A DNA stretch of 64,000 nucleotides, taken from assembly GCA_900551705.1 (NCBI GenBank), contig URWY01000004.1, forward strand, positions 3,355-67,354. The letters run 5' to 3'. Positions 54,233-60,664 of the stretch are shown piece by piece. Position 1 is the stretch's first letter, and each line of letters starts with the position of its first letter. Under the pieces are notes generated by a model. The model searched no databases. It was not told the origin of the DNA and saw only the letters and a list, made by a program, of their open reading frames with translations. The position numbers were made by a program, and so were the translations under genes. This DNA comes from an uncultured Bacillota bacterium (GTDB taxonomy: Bacteria > Bacillota > Clostridia > Christensenellales > UBA1242).

Positions 54233-55375
54233 ATGGAAATGAAAATTTTGGCGGCAACTTCGCCTAACTTAACAAATTTTAGAGATACATTTAATAAATT
54301 TAGCGGAGAACTTGCCGGCATTTGTTATATGCCAAAAGATATTGATAGCATTTTAAGTCAACCAATTGAAAAGAAGTTAAGTCGCGCTGAAATGACAAAA
54401 CAAAATGGGCATCATAGTGTTTTTGACCATGAATATGTGACGCTATATTTACAAGATGTTCCCAAAATGTTTGCAATGCTTTTGAATAATGAAAAGGTGT
54501 ATACAACCAGCGAAAAAAGTGCTAGATACACCAAAATGCAGAGTAGTGGGATACAGTTAGATTTATTTTTGAAATGGCAAGAAATAATTAAAGATTTGAT
54601 TGCAAAAAAATACGGAAATCAACCATATTTTTCAGAAAAGCGTATTGAAAAATTGGCACAAGAAAATGCGAGATATTTTTTATCTATTTACACTCCAACA
54701 AGTTTGGCATATACAGTTTCTTACAGACAACTAAATTACATTTATGCATGGCTTAAAAATCTTGACAAAACAAATTCAGAACTTATTTACAATTTAAAAC
54801 CTGTTGCTGACGAGTTTTGCAGTTTGCTTGAAAATAATAATTTGATTGACGACGATTTGGTTCAATATGCCTTAGGTAGACAGTTTAGTTTGATTGCGCC
54901 AAAAAAGAGAGAAGAATATTTCGGCGATGTTTATTCAACAAATTATCAAGGTTCGTTCGCGTCGTTAGCGCAGGCTCAAAGACATAGAAGTTTGAATTAT
55001 GAAATGAAAGAGTTAAATATAAAATCATACTACATTCCGAAAATCTTAGAAAGCAAAGACTTACAAGAAATGTGGATTGAAGATATGTTAAAAGTTGAAG
55101 ATGTGACGCCACAAGGACAACTTGTGCAAATTTATGAAAGAGGAACGCCAGAAAATTTTATTTTAAAAGTTAAGGAAAGACTTTGCACCTGCGCACAACT
55201 TGAAATTGCAAATCAAACAAAAAATACTTTGCAAAGATATATTACAAACACGAATGATTTAGAAATCAAAACCATGCTTGAAAAATACAATAATGGAGCA
55301 CGCTGCACAAGCGGATACGATTGTAAAACACCTTGTAAATTCAAAGAAGGCATAACGCTTGAAAGGGAGATTTAA
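54233..55375 (+). CDS. thyX: ThyX-like FAD-dependent thymidylate synthase, long form
   Basis: 380 aa, much longer than single-domain ThyX (about 220-250). ThyX-like features occur twice. N-terminal half: GHHSVFDHEYVTLYLQDVPK, then TTSEKSARYTKM, like the HxSxxEH and SExSxRY parts but without RHR. C-terminal half: FASLAQAQRHRSLNYEMKEL, with RHR in the ThyX motif position. The C-terminus carries cysteines (RCTSGYDCKTPCKFKEG). Thymidylate synthesis is inferred and fits the thymidylate kinase fusion at 60665. Ribosome binding site AAGGAGAG. Confidence 0.75.
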   Translation: MEMKILAATSPNLTNFRDTFNKFSGELAGICYMPKDIDSILSQPIEKKLSRAEMTKQNGHHSVFDHEYVTLYLQDVPKMFAMLLNNEKVYTTSEKSARYTKMQSSGIQLDLFLKWQEIIKDLIAKKYGNQPYFSEKRIEKLAQENARYFLSIYTPTSLAYTVSYRQLNYIYAWLKNLDKTNSELIYNLKPVADEFCSLLENNNLIDDDLVQYALGRQFSLIAPKKREEYFGDVYSTNYQGSFASLAQAQRHRSLNYEMKELNIKSYYIPKILESKDLQEMWIEDMLKVEDVTPQGQLVQIYERGTPENFILKVKERLCTCAQLEIANQTKNTLQRYITNTNDLEIKTMLEKYNNGARCTSGYDCKTPCKFKEGITLEREI

Positions 55376-55384
55376 AATAAAGTG

Positions 55385-55413
55385 TTGACAAACACAAATT
55401 GGGGGAATATAAT
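55385..55413 (+). promoter_or_regulatory. Perfect consensus promoter before a leader peptide
   Basis: TTGACA (55385-55390), 17-bp spacer, TATAAT (55408-55413). The only exact match to both sigma-A hexamers that I found in the window. Confidence 0.85.
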
Positions 55414-55441
55414 AAATATGAAAATTAATAAGGAGGAAGTT

Positions 55442-55477
55442 ATGTTTAATTCATTTAATATGTGGCATCACAAATAA
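55442..55477 (+). CDS. Leader peptide MFNSFNMWHHK
   Basis: Eleven codons plus stop, preceded by a near-perfect ribosome binding site AAGGAGG (55430-55436) and a consensus promoter. Contains Trp-His-His-Lys just before the stop. Too short for a stable enzyme; its position before competing RNA structures and a terminator argues for a regulatory leader peptide. What would make ribosomes stall is unknown. Confidence 0.6.
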   Translation: MFNSFNMWHHK

Positions 55478-55480
55478 TTA

Positions 55481-55532
55481 AGTGTTCGCAAATGTGTTTT
55501 GTGAACGCTAATTTGGCATGTCACAAAACATA
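55481..55532 (+). promoter_or_regulatory. Leader RNA with competing pairings
   Basis: Hairpin AGTGTTCGC (55481-55489) with GTGAACGCT (55501-55509). TGTTTTGTG (55495-55503) can instead pair with CACAAAACA (55522-55530). CAAAACATA (55524-55532) can also pair with TATGTTTTG (55574-55582) in the terminator loop. This is the geometry of an attenuator. Confidence 0.55.
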
Positions 55533-55562
55533 TAAATGGATTAAAAGTTTCTATATATAATC

Positions 55563-55608
55563 TTACCCGTTGGTATGTTTTGATGGAATATATCAACGGG
55601 TAATTTTT
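55563..55608 (+). terminator. Terminator/attenuator before the M20 peptidase gene
   Basis: Perfect 10-bp stem TTACCCGTTG (55563-55572)/CAACGGGTAA (55594-55603) followed by T5, ending 15 nt before the ATG at 55624, whose ribosome binding site AGGAG follows the T run. Confidence 0.75.
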
Positions 55609-55623
55609 ATATTAGGAGTATAT

Positions 55624-56724
55624 ATGGAAAAATTAAAATTTATTAAAGATTTAATATCTATAAAGAGTTTTGACACAAAACAAAATAAAGAAATAATAAC
55701 TTATTTAGAAAAACAATTTTCGCCTATTGCGAAAGAAATAATAAAAATAAAAAATAAAAATAATGATTGCGAAAATATGTTAATCGGACTTAACACAAAA
55801 CTGGAAAATGCGCGCAATGCAATCGTGCTGTCTGGACACATTGACACGGTGATTGCAGACGAAAAGGAATACAAAACCAATCCTTACCAACCAACGCAAA
55901 TTGGCGATAAAATTTTTGGGCTTGGCGCAATAGATATGAAAAGTTTTTTCGCTTGTATTTTAAATAATGCAAAAGAATTATTAGAATTAAATTCACCAAT
56001 TATAATAGCAATTACAAGTGACGAAGAAACAGCGCTCACAGGCGTAAGTGCATTGACAGATTTAATGAGAGAGCTAAAAATAATACCAAAATTTACAATA
56101 GTTGGAGAGCCAACCAACATGGAAATTTGCACACTTAGTAAATCTTGTTATGAATTTCATGTAGATTTTTATGGCAAAAGTTGCCACAGCGGCAATCCGA
56201 GTTTGGGTATAAATTCTAATGTTATTGCTGCGAAATTGGTTTTATACATTTCAAAATTATGTAAGAAATATAAAGATACAACTTTGTCGCCAAATGTTAT
56301 TCAAGGCGGCGAGAAAGTCAATATAATTCCAAATTATTGTAAAATATTTTTTGATTTGCGCTCAAATAAAATGAAAAATAAAGAACAAATATTGAAAAAA
56401 ATACAAAAATACGCAAAAAAACTCGAAAAAAATAATTTTGGAGCGAAAATTGCAATTTCAAATTCACTTGAAATTTTGCCTCTTGAAAATAAAAAGAACA
56501 AAATCAAAAAAGAGATTTTAAAAGTTTTTTCTTTAAAAGAAAGTTCTTTTACAGGCGGTTGCGAAGCAGGGTATTATCAAGCGCTCGGCGGAGATGCAAT
56601 CGTATTTGGAGTTGGCGACTTATCACTTGCGCACAAACCAAACGAATTTGTTAATATAAACGAATTTTTAACTTATAATGATTTGTTATTAAATGTTATA
56701 CAATTTGTGGACAACAAAAATTAA
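55624..56724 (+). CDS. M20 metallopeptidase (ArgE/DapE-like deacylase)
   Basis: 366 aa from the ATG at 55624 (AGGAG upstream). Zinc ligands and catalytic residues: VLSGHIDTVI (HxD), LGAIDMKSF (Asp), TSDEETAL (Glu-Glu), VGEPTNM, and terminal SLAHKPNEF (His). Dimerisation domain in the middle (VDFYGKSCHSGNP ... NVIQGGEKVNIIPNYC). Could be acetylornithine deacetylase, succinyl-diaminopimelate desuccinylase or a peptidase; no biosynthetic neighbours help. Likely controlled by the upstream leader. Confidence 0.85.
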   Translation: MEKLKFIKDLISIKSFDTKQNKEIITYLEKQFSPIAKEIIKIKNKNNDCENMLIGLNTKLENARNAIVLSGHIDTVIADEKEYKTNPYQPTQIGDKIFGLGAIDMKSFFACILNNAKELLELNSPIIIAITSDEETALTGVSALTDLMRELKIIPKFTIVGEPTNMEICTLSKSCYEFHVDFYGKSCHSGNPSLGINSNVIAAKLVLYISKLCKKYKDTTLSPNVIQGGEKVNIIPNYCKIFFDLRSNKMKNKEQILKKIQKYAKKLEKNNFGAKIAISNSLEILPLENKKNKIKKEILKVFSLKESSFTGGCEAGYYQALGGDAIVFGVGDLSLAHKPNEFVNINEFLTYNDLLLNVIQFVDNKN

Positions 56725-56725
56725 T

Positions 56726-56749
56726 AAAAGCACCTGCACAGGTGCTTTT
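56726..56749. terminator. Bidirectional terminator
   Basis: 10-bp stem AAAAGCACCT/AGGTGCTTTT, loop GCAC. Confidence 0.85.
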
Positions 56750-56753
56750 TGTT

Positions 56754-57359
56754 TTATTTGTTATCTTCTGGATTTTTAGGCTCTGAGTTGTTATCTTCCG
56801 CTTTTTTAATTTCAATATTTGGCAATTCGTTTTCAGGATTTTGTAATTGTTGTTTTGCAATATTTTTCACATCTACGCCATAGGCAAGCAAATATGAAAT
56901 TATAAAGAACGCTAAACCCATAACAAGTCCTGAACTTCCAAAAGAAATGAAATCTTGAAGTTTGAAACATGCTGCAATAATTGTAGTTACTAACGAAGTC
57001 GCGACAGGCACAACAATTCTTAAAAGGCCAAGTTTACGCATTTTAGTAACAACAGTTTCATCAAATGGAGTGCCTTTATCTAATTCGTAATTATAAAAGC
57101 GGACAACATAAGTGTAGATTGCGATCATAGCGGCACATTCTATCGCGCCGCAAATCACATAGCAAAGAGTGATGTTATTATCGTATCCCGCCATTGTTTC
57201 TCTAACATAACTTATTGTTTCAATTTGATCGCCAAATACAGCAACAAGTGGAATCGCAATAGTGCATAGGACACAACCGATTATGCTGCAAACCAAAATT
57301 ATTTGGGCAAGTATTTTAAAAACTTTAAATATTTTTTGAACTCTTTCTAAGCTTTTCAT
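56754..57359 (-). CDS. Four-segment membrane protein
   Basis: 201 aa. Membrane segments: ILAQIILVCSIIGCVLCTIA, ITLCYVICGAIECAAMIAIY, IVVPVATSLVTTIIAACF, GLVMGLAFFIISYLLAYGVD. YELDKGTPFDETVVTKMRKL between them resembles small DUF2975-like membrane proteins. Acidic, Asn-rich tail (NSEPKNPEDNK). It lies 14 bp downstream of the alpha/beta hydrolase in the same direction, so the two are likely co-transcribed. Confidence 0.65.
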   Translation of the reverse strand: MKSLERVQKIFKVFKILAQIILVCSIIGCVLCTIAIPLVAVFGDQIETISYVRETMAGYDNNITLCYVICGAIECAAMIAIYTYVVRFYNYELDKGTPFDETVVTKMRKLGLLRIVVPVATSLVTTIIAACFKLQDFISFGSSGLVMGLAFFIISYLLAYGVDVKNIAKQQLQNPENELPNIEIKKAEDNNSEPKNPEDNK

Positions 57360-57373
57360 AATTATCTCCTTAA

Positions 57374-58273
57374 TTAATTTTCATAAAAATTTAACACATC
57401 TTGATAAACCAATTTGTTGTCTTTTTCATTCAAAATTTCGTGACGCATATTATCATATAGTTTTGATTTGACATTTTTATAACCTAATTTTTTTAGAAAA
57501 TTAATTAATTTATTAAACTTATTTTCATTTTGTATCACAGGGTCATCTTTTCCAGCAATCACAAAAATTGGGAGCGTTGCATTTTGCATTTCCCAGTCTT
57601 TTTTATCAAAAGCACCTTTCATTAATTTGAATAAATTTATAAAACCATTTGTTGTGAAAACAAAACCGCAATATTCGTCTTTGTTATAATTTTCAACAGT
57701 TTCTAAATTTGAGCAAATCCATTCGTTATCAAGTTTTAAATTTTTATTATAATTACCAAAAGTCATTTTGTTCAAAAATTTATTTGCTCTATTTTTTCCA
57801 TAAAATGGTTTTAAAGTTTTCGCAAGACAAATCGCAAAGCCTGTTAATTTGTTTTCAGTTGGTGGTCCACACAATACTATTTTTGAAATATCTTCATCAT
57901 ACTTTTTTAGATAATTTCTAGCAACAAGCGTTCCCATGCTATGGCTAAAAAGCATAACTTTTAAATTTGGATATTTTTCTTTCATATATTCTGTTATTTG
58001 ATGCAAGTCATCAACAATGTAATTTATATTTTCGGTGTAAAAATATCCTAAATCATTTTTATCTTTAACACTTTTCCCGTGTCCACGATGATCATGTATA
58101 ACGCAGATGTATCCATGGTCAGACAAATATTTCATGAAGTCGAAATATCTTTCTTTATGCTCAGCCATGCCATGCGAAAATTGTATTATGCCTTTTGCGT
58201 TATCTTTTGGCTCAAATATTGCGAGTTCTAATTCTATATCATCATTTTCAGATTTGATTTTTTCAATTTTCAT
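57374..58273 (-). CDS. Alpha/beta hydrolase (lysophospholipase / monoglyceride lipase-like)
   Basis: 299 aa, cytoplasmic. IIQFSHGMAEHKERYFDFMK (oxyanion region), HDHRGHGKSVKD, nucleophile elbow LFSHSMGTLVARN (GHSMG type, here SHSMG), acid in VIAGKDDPVI and His in NMRHEILNE: a complete catalytic triad. Matches the PldB/monoacylglycerol lipase group. Start after GGAGG. Confidence 0.88.
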   Translation of the reverse strand: MKIEKIKSENDDIELELAIFEPKDNAKGIIQFSHGMAEHKERYFDFMKYLSDHGYICVIHDHRGHGKSVKDKNDLGYFYTENINYIVDDLHQITEYMKEKYPNLKVMLFSHSMGTLVARNYLKKYDEDISKIVLCGPPTENKLTGFAICLAKTLKPFYGKNRANKFLNKMTFGNYNKNLKLDNEWICSNLETVENYNKDEYCGFVFTTNGFINLFKLMKGAFDKKDWEMQNATLPIFVIAGKDDPVIQNENKFNKLINFLKKLGYKNVKSKLYDNMRHEILNEKDNKLVYQDVLNFYEN

Positions 58274-58456
58274 AGATCCTCCAATAAAACATTAATATTA
58301 TATCATAAGTTTTTATTTATTTTCAAACAGAAACAAATATAAAAAAGCATTCGACAAAAAAATATTTATTCCTAACGCGCTCTCAAGATTAGCGGGTCGT
58401 GCTACCGCGCATATACGCGACGATTTGCAAGTTAAGTTGCAATATAACACACGCAG
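58274..58456. other. Intergenic stretch without recognised gene
   Basis: Promoter region of the hydrolase on the minus strand (AT-rich), then a GC-richer stretch near 58375-58430 containing CGCGCTCTC and ATATACGCGACG that I cannot assign. Frames through it have no ribosome binding site. Confidence 0.4.
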
Positions 58457-58494
58457 AAAAAAAAGAGAGAATGCTAACGCACTCTCTTTTTTTT
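58457..58494. terminator. Strong terminator behind repeat A
   Basis: A8-GAGAG (58457-58469) pairs with CTCTC-T8 (58482-58494), 13-bp stem with a 12-nt loop. On the minus strand it directly follows the CCA-like end of repeat A. Confidence 0.85.
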
Positions 58495-58496
58495 CT

Positions 58497-58616
58497 TGGC
58501 GCAGAGAGGGGGATTTGCTTCGCTTTGAAAGTTGTTCTTCGCGGGTCGATGCACGCTTTCATGCCGGCACTAAAAAACTTGCCAATGGCAACTGTTTTTA
58601 CGCTTAGTTCAAATCC
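58497..58616 (-). repeat. tRNA-tailed repeat A (tRNA-Ser 3' end)
   Basis: 120 bp. On the minus strand it ends in TCTCTGCGCCA, identical to the last 11 nt of the neighbouring tRNA-Ser gene, and 18 of the last 21 nt match. Closed by stem GGATTTG (58511-58517)/CAAATCC (58610-58616). Interior hairpin AACTTGCCAATGGCAACTG flanked by A and T runs. The interior is closely similar to repeat B at 60292-60413. Confidence 0.75.
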
Positions 58617-58661
58617 TAATAACAATACATTTCCAACAAAATTTTTCTTCGTGGAAACAAC

Positions 58662-58735
58662 TTCGCACGAGAGTACCGACCGAAATTGCTTAGCCAATTT
58701 CGCGTTTGGTCGGTAAAAAGGAAATTGCGTGCGAA
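58662..58735. other. Nested perfect hairpin, possible structured RNA
   Basis: Three nested perfect stems: TTCGCACG/CGTGCGAA (58662-58669, 58728-58735), TACCGACC/GGTCGGTA (58674-58681, 58708-58715), GAAATTG/CAATTTC (58682-58688, 58695-58701). Lies between tRNA-Ser and repeat A. Confidence 0.6.
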
Positions 58736-58756
58736 AGAGCGATGTATTTTTTTTTG

Positions 58757-58781
58757 CAAAAAAAAATCGAGCAAAAGCCCG
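58757..58781 (-). terminator. tRNA-Ser terminator
   Basis: Minus strand: CGGGC TTTT GCTCG followed by A and T9, 15 nt after the CCA of tRNA-Ser. Confidence 0.7.
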
Positions 58782-58795
58782 ACAATTTCTCTTTT

Positions 58796-58885
58796 TGGCG
58801 CAGAGAAGAGGATTCGAACCTCCGGAACCTGTTACAGTTCGCACGCTTTCCAAGCGTGTGCCTTAAACCGCTCGACCATCTCTGC
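58796..58885 (-). tRNA. tRNA-Ser (GGA), CCA encoded
   Basis: Read on the minus strand: acceptor GCAGAGA/TCTCTGC, D arm with GGTCGAGCGGTTTAAGGC, anticodon loop CTTGGAAAG (anticodon GGA), long variable arm typical of serine, T arm GGTTCGAATCC, discriminator G and CCA (58796-58798). Confidence 0.97.
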
Positions 58886-58979
58886 AAAATGGCTATAACG
58901 CCCTAAAACGAAGGTAGTATATCACACAAATTTAATTTAGTAAATAATTTTAATTAAAAAAGATAATTGAATTAATGTT

Positions 58980-59957
58980 TTATATATGATTATATTTTTC
59001 ATCTCTTAGTTTGTATGTTTTAGTTAATGAGTTACACATCATTGAGTTTGCACTTTTAATTTTTGTTGCGACTTCATTATAACTTTTTGTGAAGTCAACT
59101 GGCACTGATATATTTCTTCTTTGACAAATTAATATGTCGCCATTTGCATTGATTTCGGTATACATATTTCCGCAAGCGCCGTGAGTGCAAATATCATCAC
59201 AAAACCTAATTTCAAAGTTGTCATCAAAGTATAAATCAGTTCGCCCTTTGTGCGGATTGTTTATAGTTTTTGTTGCCAAGGTTACATATTTGGTAAAAAT
59301 ATAATAATACCAATTTGATTCTGCTTGATTTGTTTTGAAGTCGTCTGCTATATCATTTCTTAGATTTAAGTTTCTACTATCAGTATCGTTTAACTTAATT
59401 ATTTTAATTCTATTAATTCCACTATCTCTTGTAAACTGAATAAGTTTGTCTATATCTTTATAATTGAATTTTGTTACTACGGTGTTTAACACAACTCCCA
59501 TAATCTTGCTTGCATATTTTATGTTTTCAAGAATTTGATCTAAACTTGCTTTATTTGTCAACACATTTGGTTTAGATTGTTTTGTAAAAATGGAATCAAT
59601 TCCAATTTTTAGAGAATAGACGCCATGCGCTTTTAATTCGTCTATTTTCTCTTTTGTCAATAATGTTGCATTTGTGTTTAACCTTATTTTGCAATTAAGT
59701 TTTTTTAATTCATCAATTATTTTAATTAAGTCCTTATGAAGCGTTGGTTCGCCGCCAGTAATATTGATAAAATCAACCTTAACATTATTTTTAATAATAA
59801 ATTCAACCATTTGTTTTATGTATTCATAACTTAAAAATTGTCTTTTACAACCAATTTTTTGACCTTCATTATGACAATAAAAACAAGATAAATTGCAAGC
59901 ATTTGTTAAGGCTATTCTTAATTTGTTTTGATTAAATAATTCTACTTTTTCTGACAT
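58980..59957 (-). CDS. Radical SAM protein (MoaA-like)
   Basis: 325 aa from the ATG at 59957 (GGGAG upstream; an ATG five codons earlier would include this site). Fe-S cysteines CNLSCFYCHNEG (CxxxCxxC), NITGGEPTLHKDL, RLNTNATLL, KIGIDSIF. A C-terminal cysteine set (RFCDDICTHGACGNMYTEIN, then ILICQR) matches the second cluster of MoaA-type enzymes. But no molybdopterin genes are near, and the C-terminus lacks the GG ending of MoaA, so the substrate may be different. Single gene between the two tRNA/repeat loci. Confidence 0.82.
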   Translation of the reverse strand: MSEKVELFNQNKLRIALTNACNLSCFYCHNEGQKIGCKRQFLSYEYIKQMVEFIIKNNVKVDFINITGGEPTLHKDLIKIIDELKKLNCKIRLNTNATLLTKEKIDELKAHGVYSLKIGIDSIFTKQSKPNVLTNKASLDQILENIKYASKIMGVVLNTVVTKFNYKDIDKLIQFTRDSGINRIKIIKLNDTDSRNLNLRNDIADDFKTNQAESNWYYYIFTKYVTLATKTINNPHKGRTDLYFDDNFEIRFCDDICTHGACGNMYTEINANGDILICQRRNISVPVDFTKSYNEVATKIKSANSMMCNSLTKTYKLRDEKYNHI

Positions 59958-60286
59958 ATAATTAACTCCCATTTTGTGATGTTAAGTATAAGTCGATTAG
60001 TTATATTAATCAAATACATATCTATTATAAGAGTTATAATTCGTAGTTATATAAGAATGAAAATCATAGCAAATTTTTAATTACATTAAACAATACAATC
60101 TTAACTTAGTTTTTTAATGAAAAAAGAACAAAGAAGAAATAATAAAACTGTATAATAATTTATATTATATAGAAGAGTAAAAATCGCACCCAAAATATAC
60201 CCAAAAAAATTACGCAAAAGTGCAAAATTTTAACAAAAATTCAATTTTTCAAGAAAATAAAAAAAGTGCTATATGCGCCTATTTTA
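59958..60286. other. AT-rich intergenic stretch
   Basis: No gene seen. Contains the radical SAM promoter region with inverted repeat GATTA/TAATC near 59995-60011 and, before repeat B, GTGCTATATGCGC which on the minus strand precedes T7 (weak terminator). Confidence 0.5.
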
Positions 60287-60291
60287 GGGTG

Positions 60292-60413
60292 TGGTGCGGA
60301 TAAAGGGACTCGCTCCGCTTTGAGAGTATTGCGTTGCAGGTCGATGCTCGCTATCACGCCGGCGCTAAAAAACTTGCCACTGGCAACTTTTTCTTAACGC
60401 TTAGTTCGAGTCC
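60292..60413 (-). repeat. tRNA-tailed repeat B (tRNA-Leu 3' end)
   Basis: 122 bp. On the minus strand it ends with CGAGTCCCTTTATCCGCACC plus A, the exact 3' end of the tRNA-Leu gene; the identity covers 26 bp (60287-60312 equals 60461-60486), period 174 bp. Closing stem GGACTCG (60306-60312)/CGAGTCC (60407-60413). Interior shared with repeat A, including GGTCGATGC, GCCGGC and CTAAAAAACTTGCCA. Confidence 0.8.
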
Positions 60414-60445
60414 TTTCTGTTTTAGCAAATAGCAAAAAAAAGTAT

Positions 60446-60466
60446 AAAAAAACACCCAATGGGTGT
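60446..60466 (-). terminator. tRNA-Leu terminator
   Basis: Minus strand: ACACCC ATT GGGTGT followed by T6; the stem begins at the last base of the encoded CCA. Confidence 0.8.
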
Positions 60467-60548
60467 GGTGCGGATAAAGGGACTCGAACCCCCACGGTCG
60501 CCCACCAGATCCTAAGTCTGGCGCGTCTACCAATTTCGCCATATCCGC
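60466..60548 (-). tRNA. tRNA-Leu (UAG), CCA encoded
   Basis: Minus strand: acceptor GCGGATA/TATCCGC, D arm GGCGAAATTGGTAGACGC, anticodon loop in CAGACTTAGGATCTGG (anticodon TAG), variable arm TGGGCGACCGTG, T arm GGGTTCGAGTCCC, discriminator A, CCA (60466-60468). Confidence 0.97.
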
Positions 60549-60617
60549 TTGCGAGTGTTATATTATCACAATATGCGGCTGGTGTCAACTAATTTGTTTT
60601 TTGCTTGCTGTTTTTTC

Positions 60618-60646
60618 TTGATTATTCCTTTCAAATTTGATATTAT
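60618..60646 (+). promoter_or_regulatory. Promoter of the GtrA-Tmk gene
   Basis: -35 TTGATT (60618-60623), 17-bp spacer, -10 TATTAT (60641-60646). About 12 nt of leader containing TTGGAC. Confidence 0.55.
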
Positions 60647-60664
60647 CTTTGTTGGACGAATTTT

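Noticed and set aside
55414..55623. T-box or known amino-acid riboswitch in the M20 leader
   Set aside because: No specifier loop or T-box consensus (e.g. AGGGTGGNACCGCG) is present; the leader-peptide model fits better.
58389..58853. 154-aa minus-strand ORF and several plus-strand frames over the tRNA-Ser locus
   Set aside because: They run through the tRNA, its terminator, the nested hairpin and repeat A; no gene-like features.
60354..60542. 62-aa minus-strand ORF beginning MAKLVDAPDLGSGG
   Set aside because: It is a translation of tRNA-Leu and its repeat; the start lies inside the tRNA and it has no ribosome binding site.
58497..60548. attL/attR of an integrated genomic island between the two tRNA loci
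   Set aside because: The repeated ends belong to different tRNAs and each copy lies only 174 or 299 bp from its own tRNA; no integrase is present.
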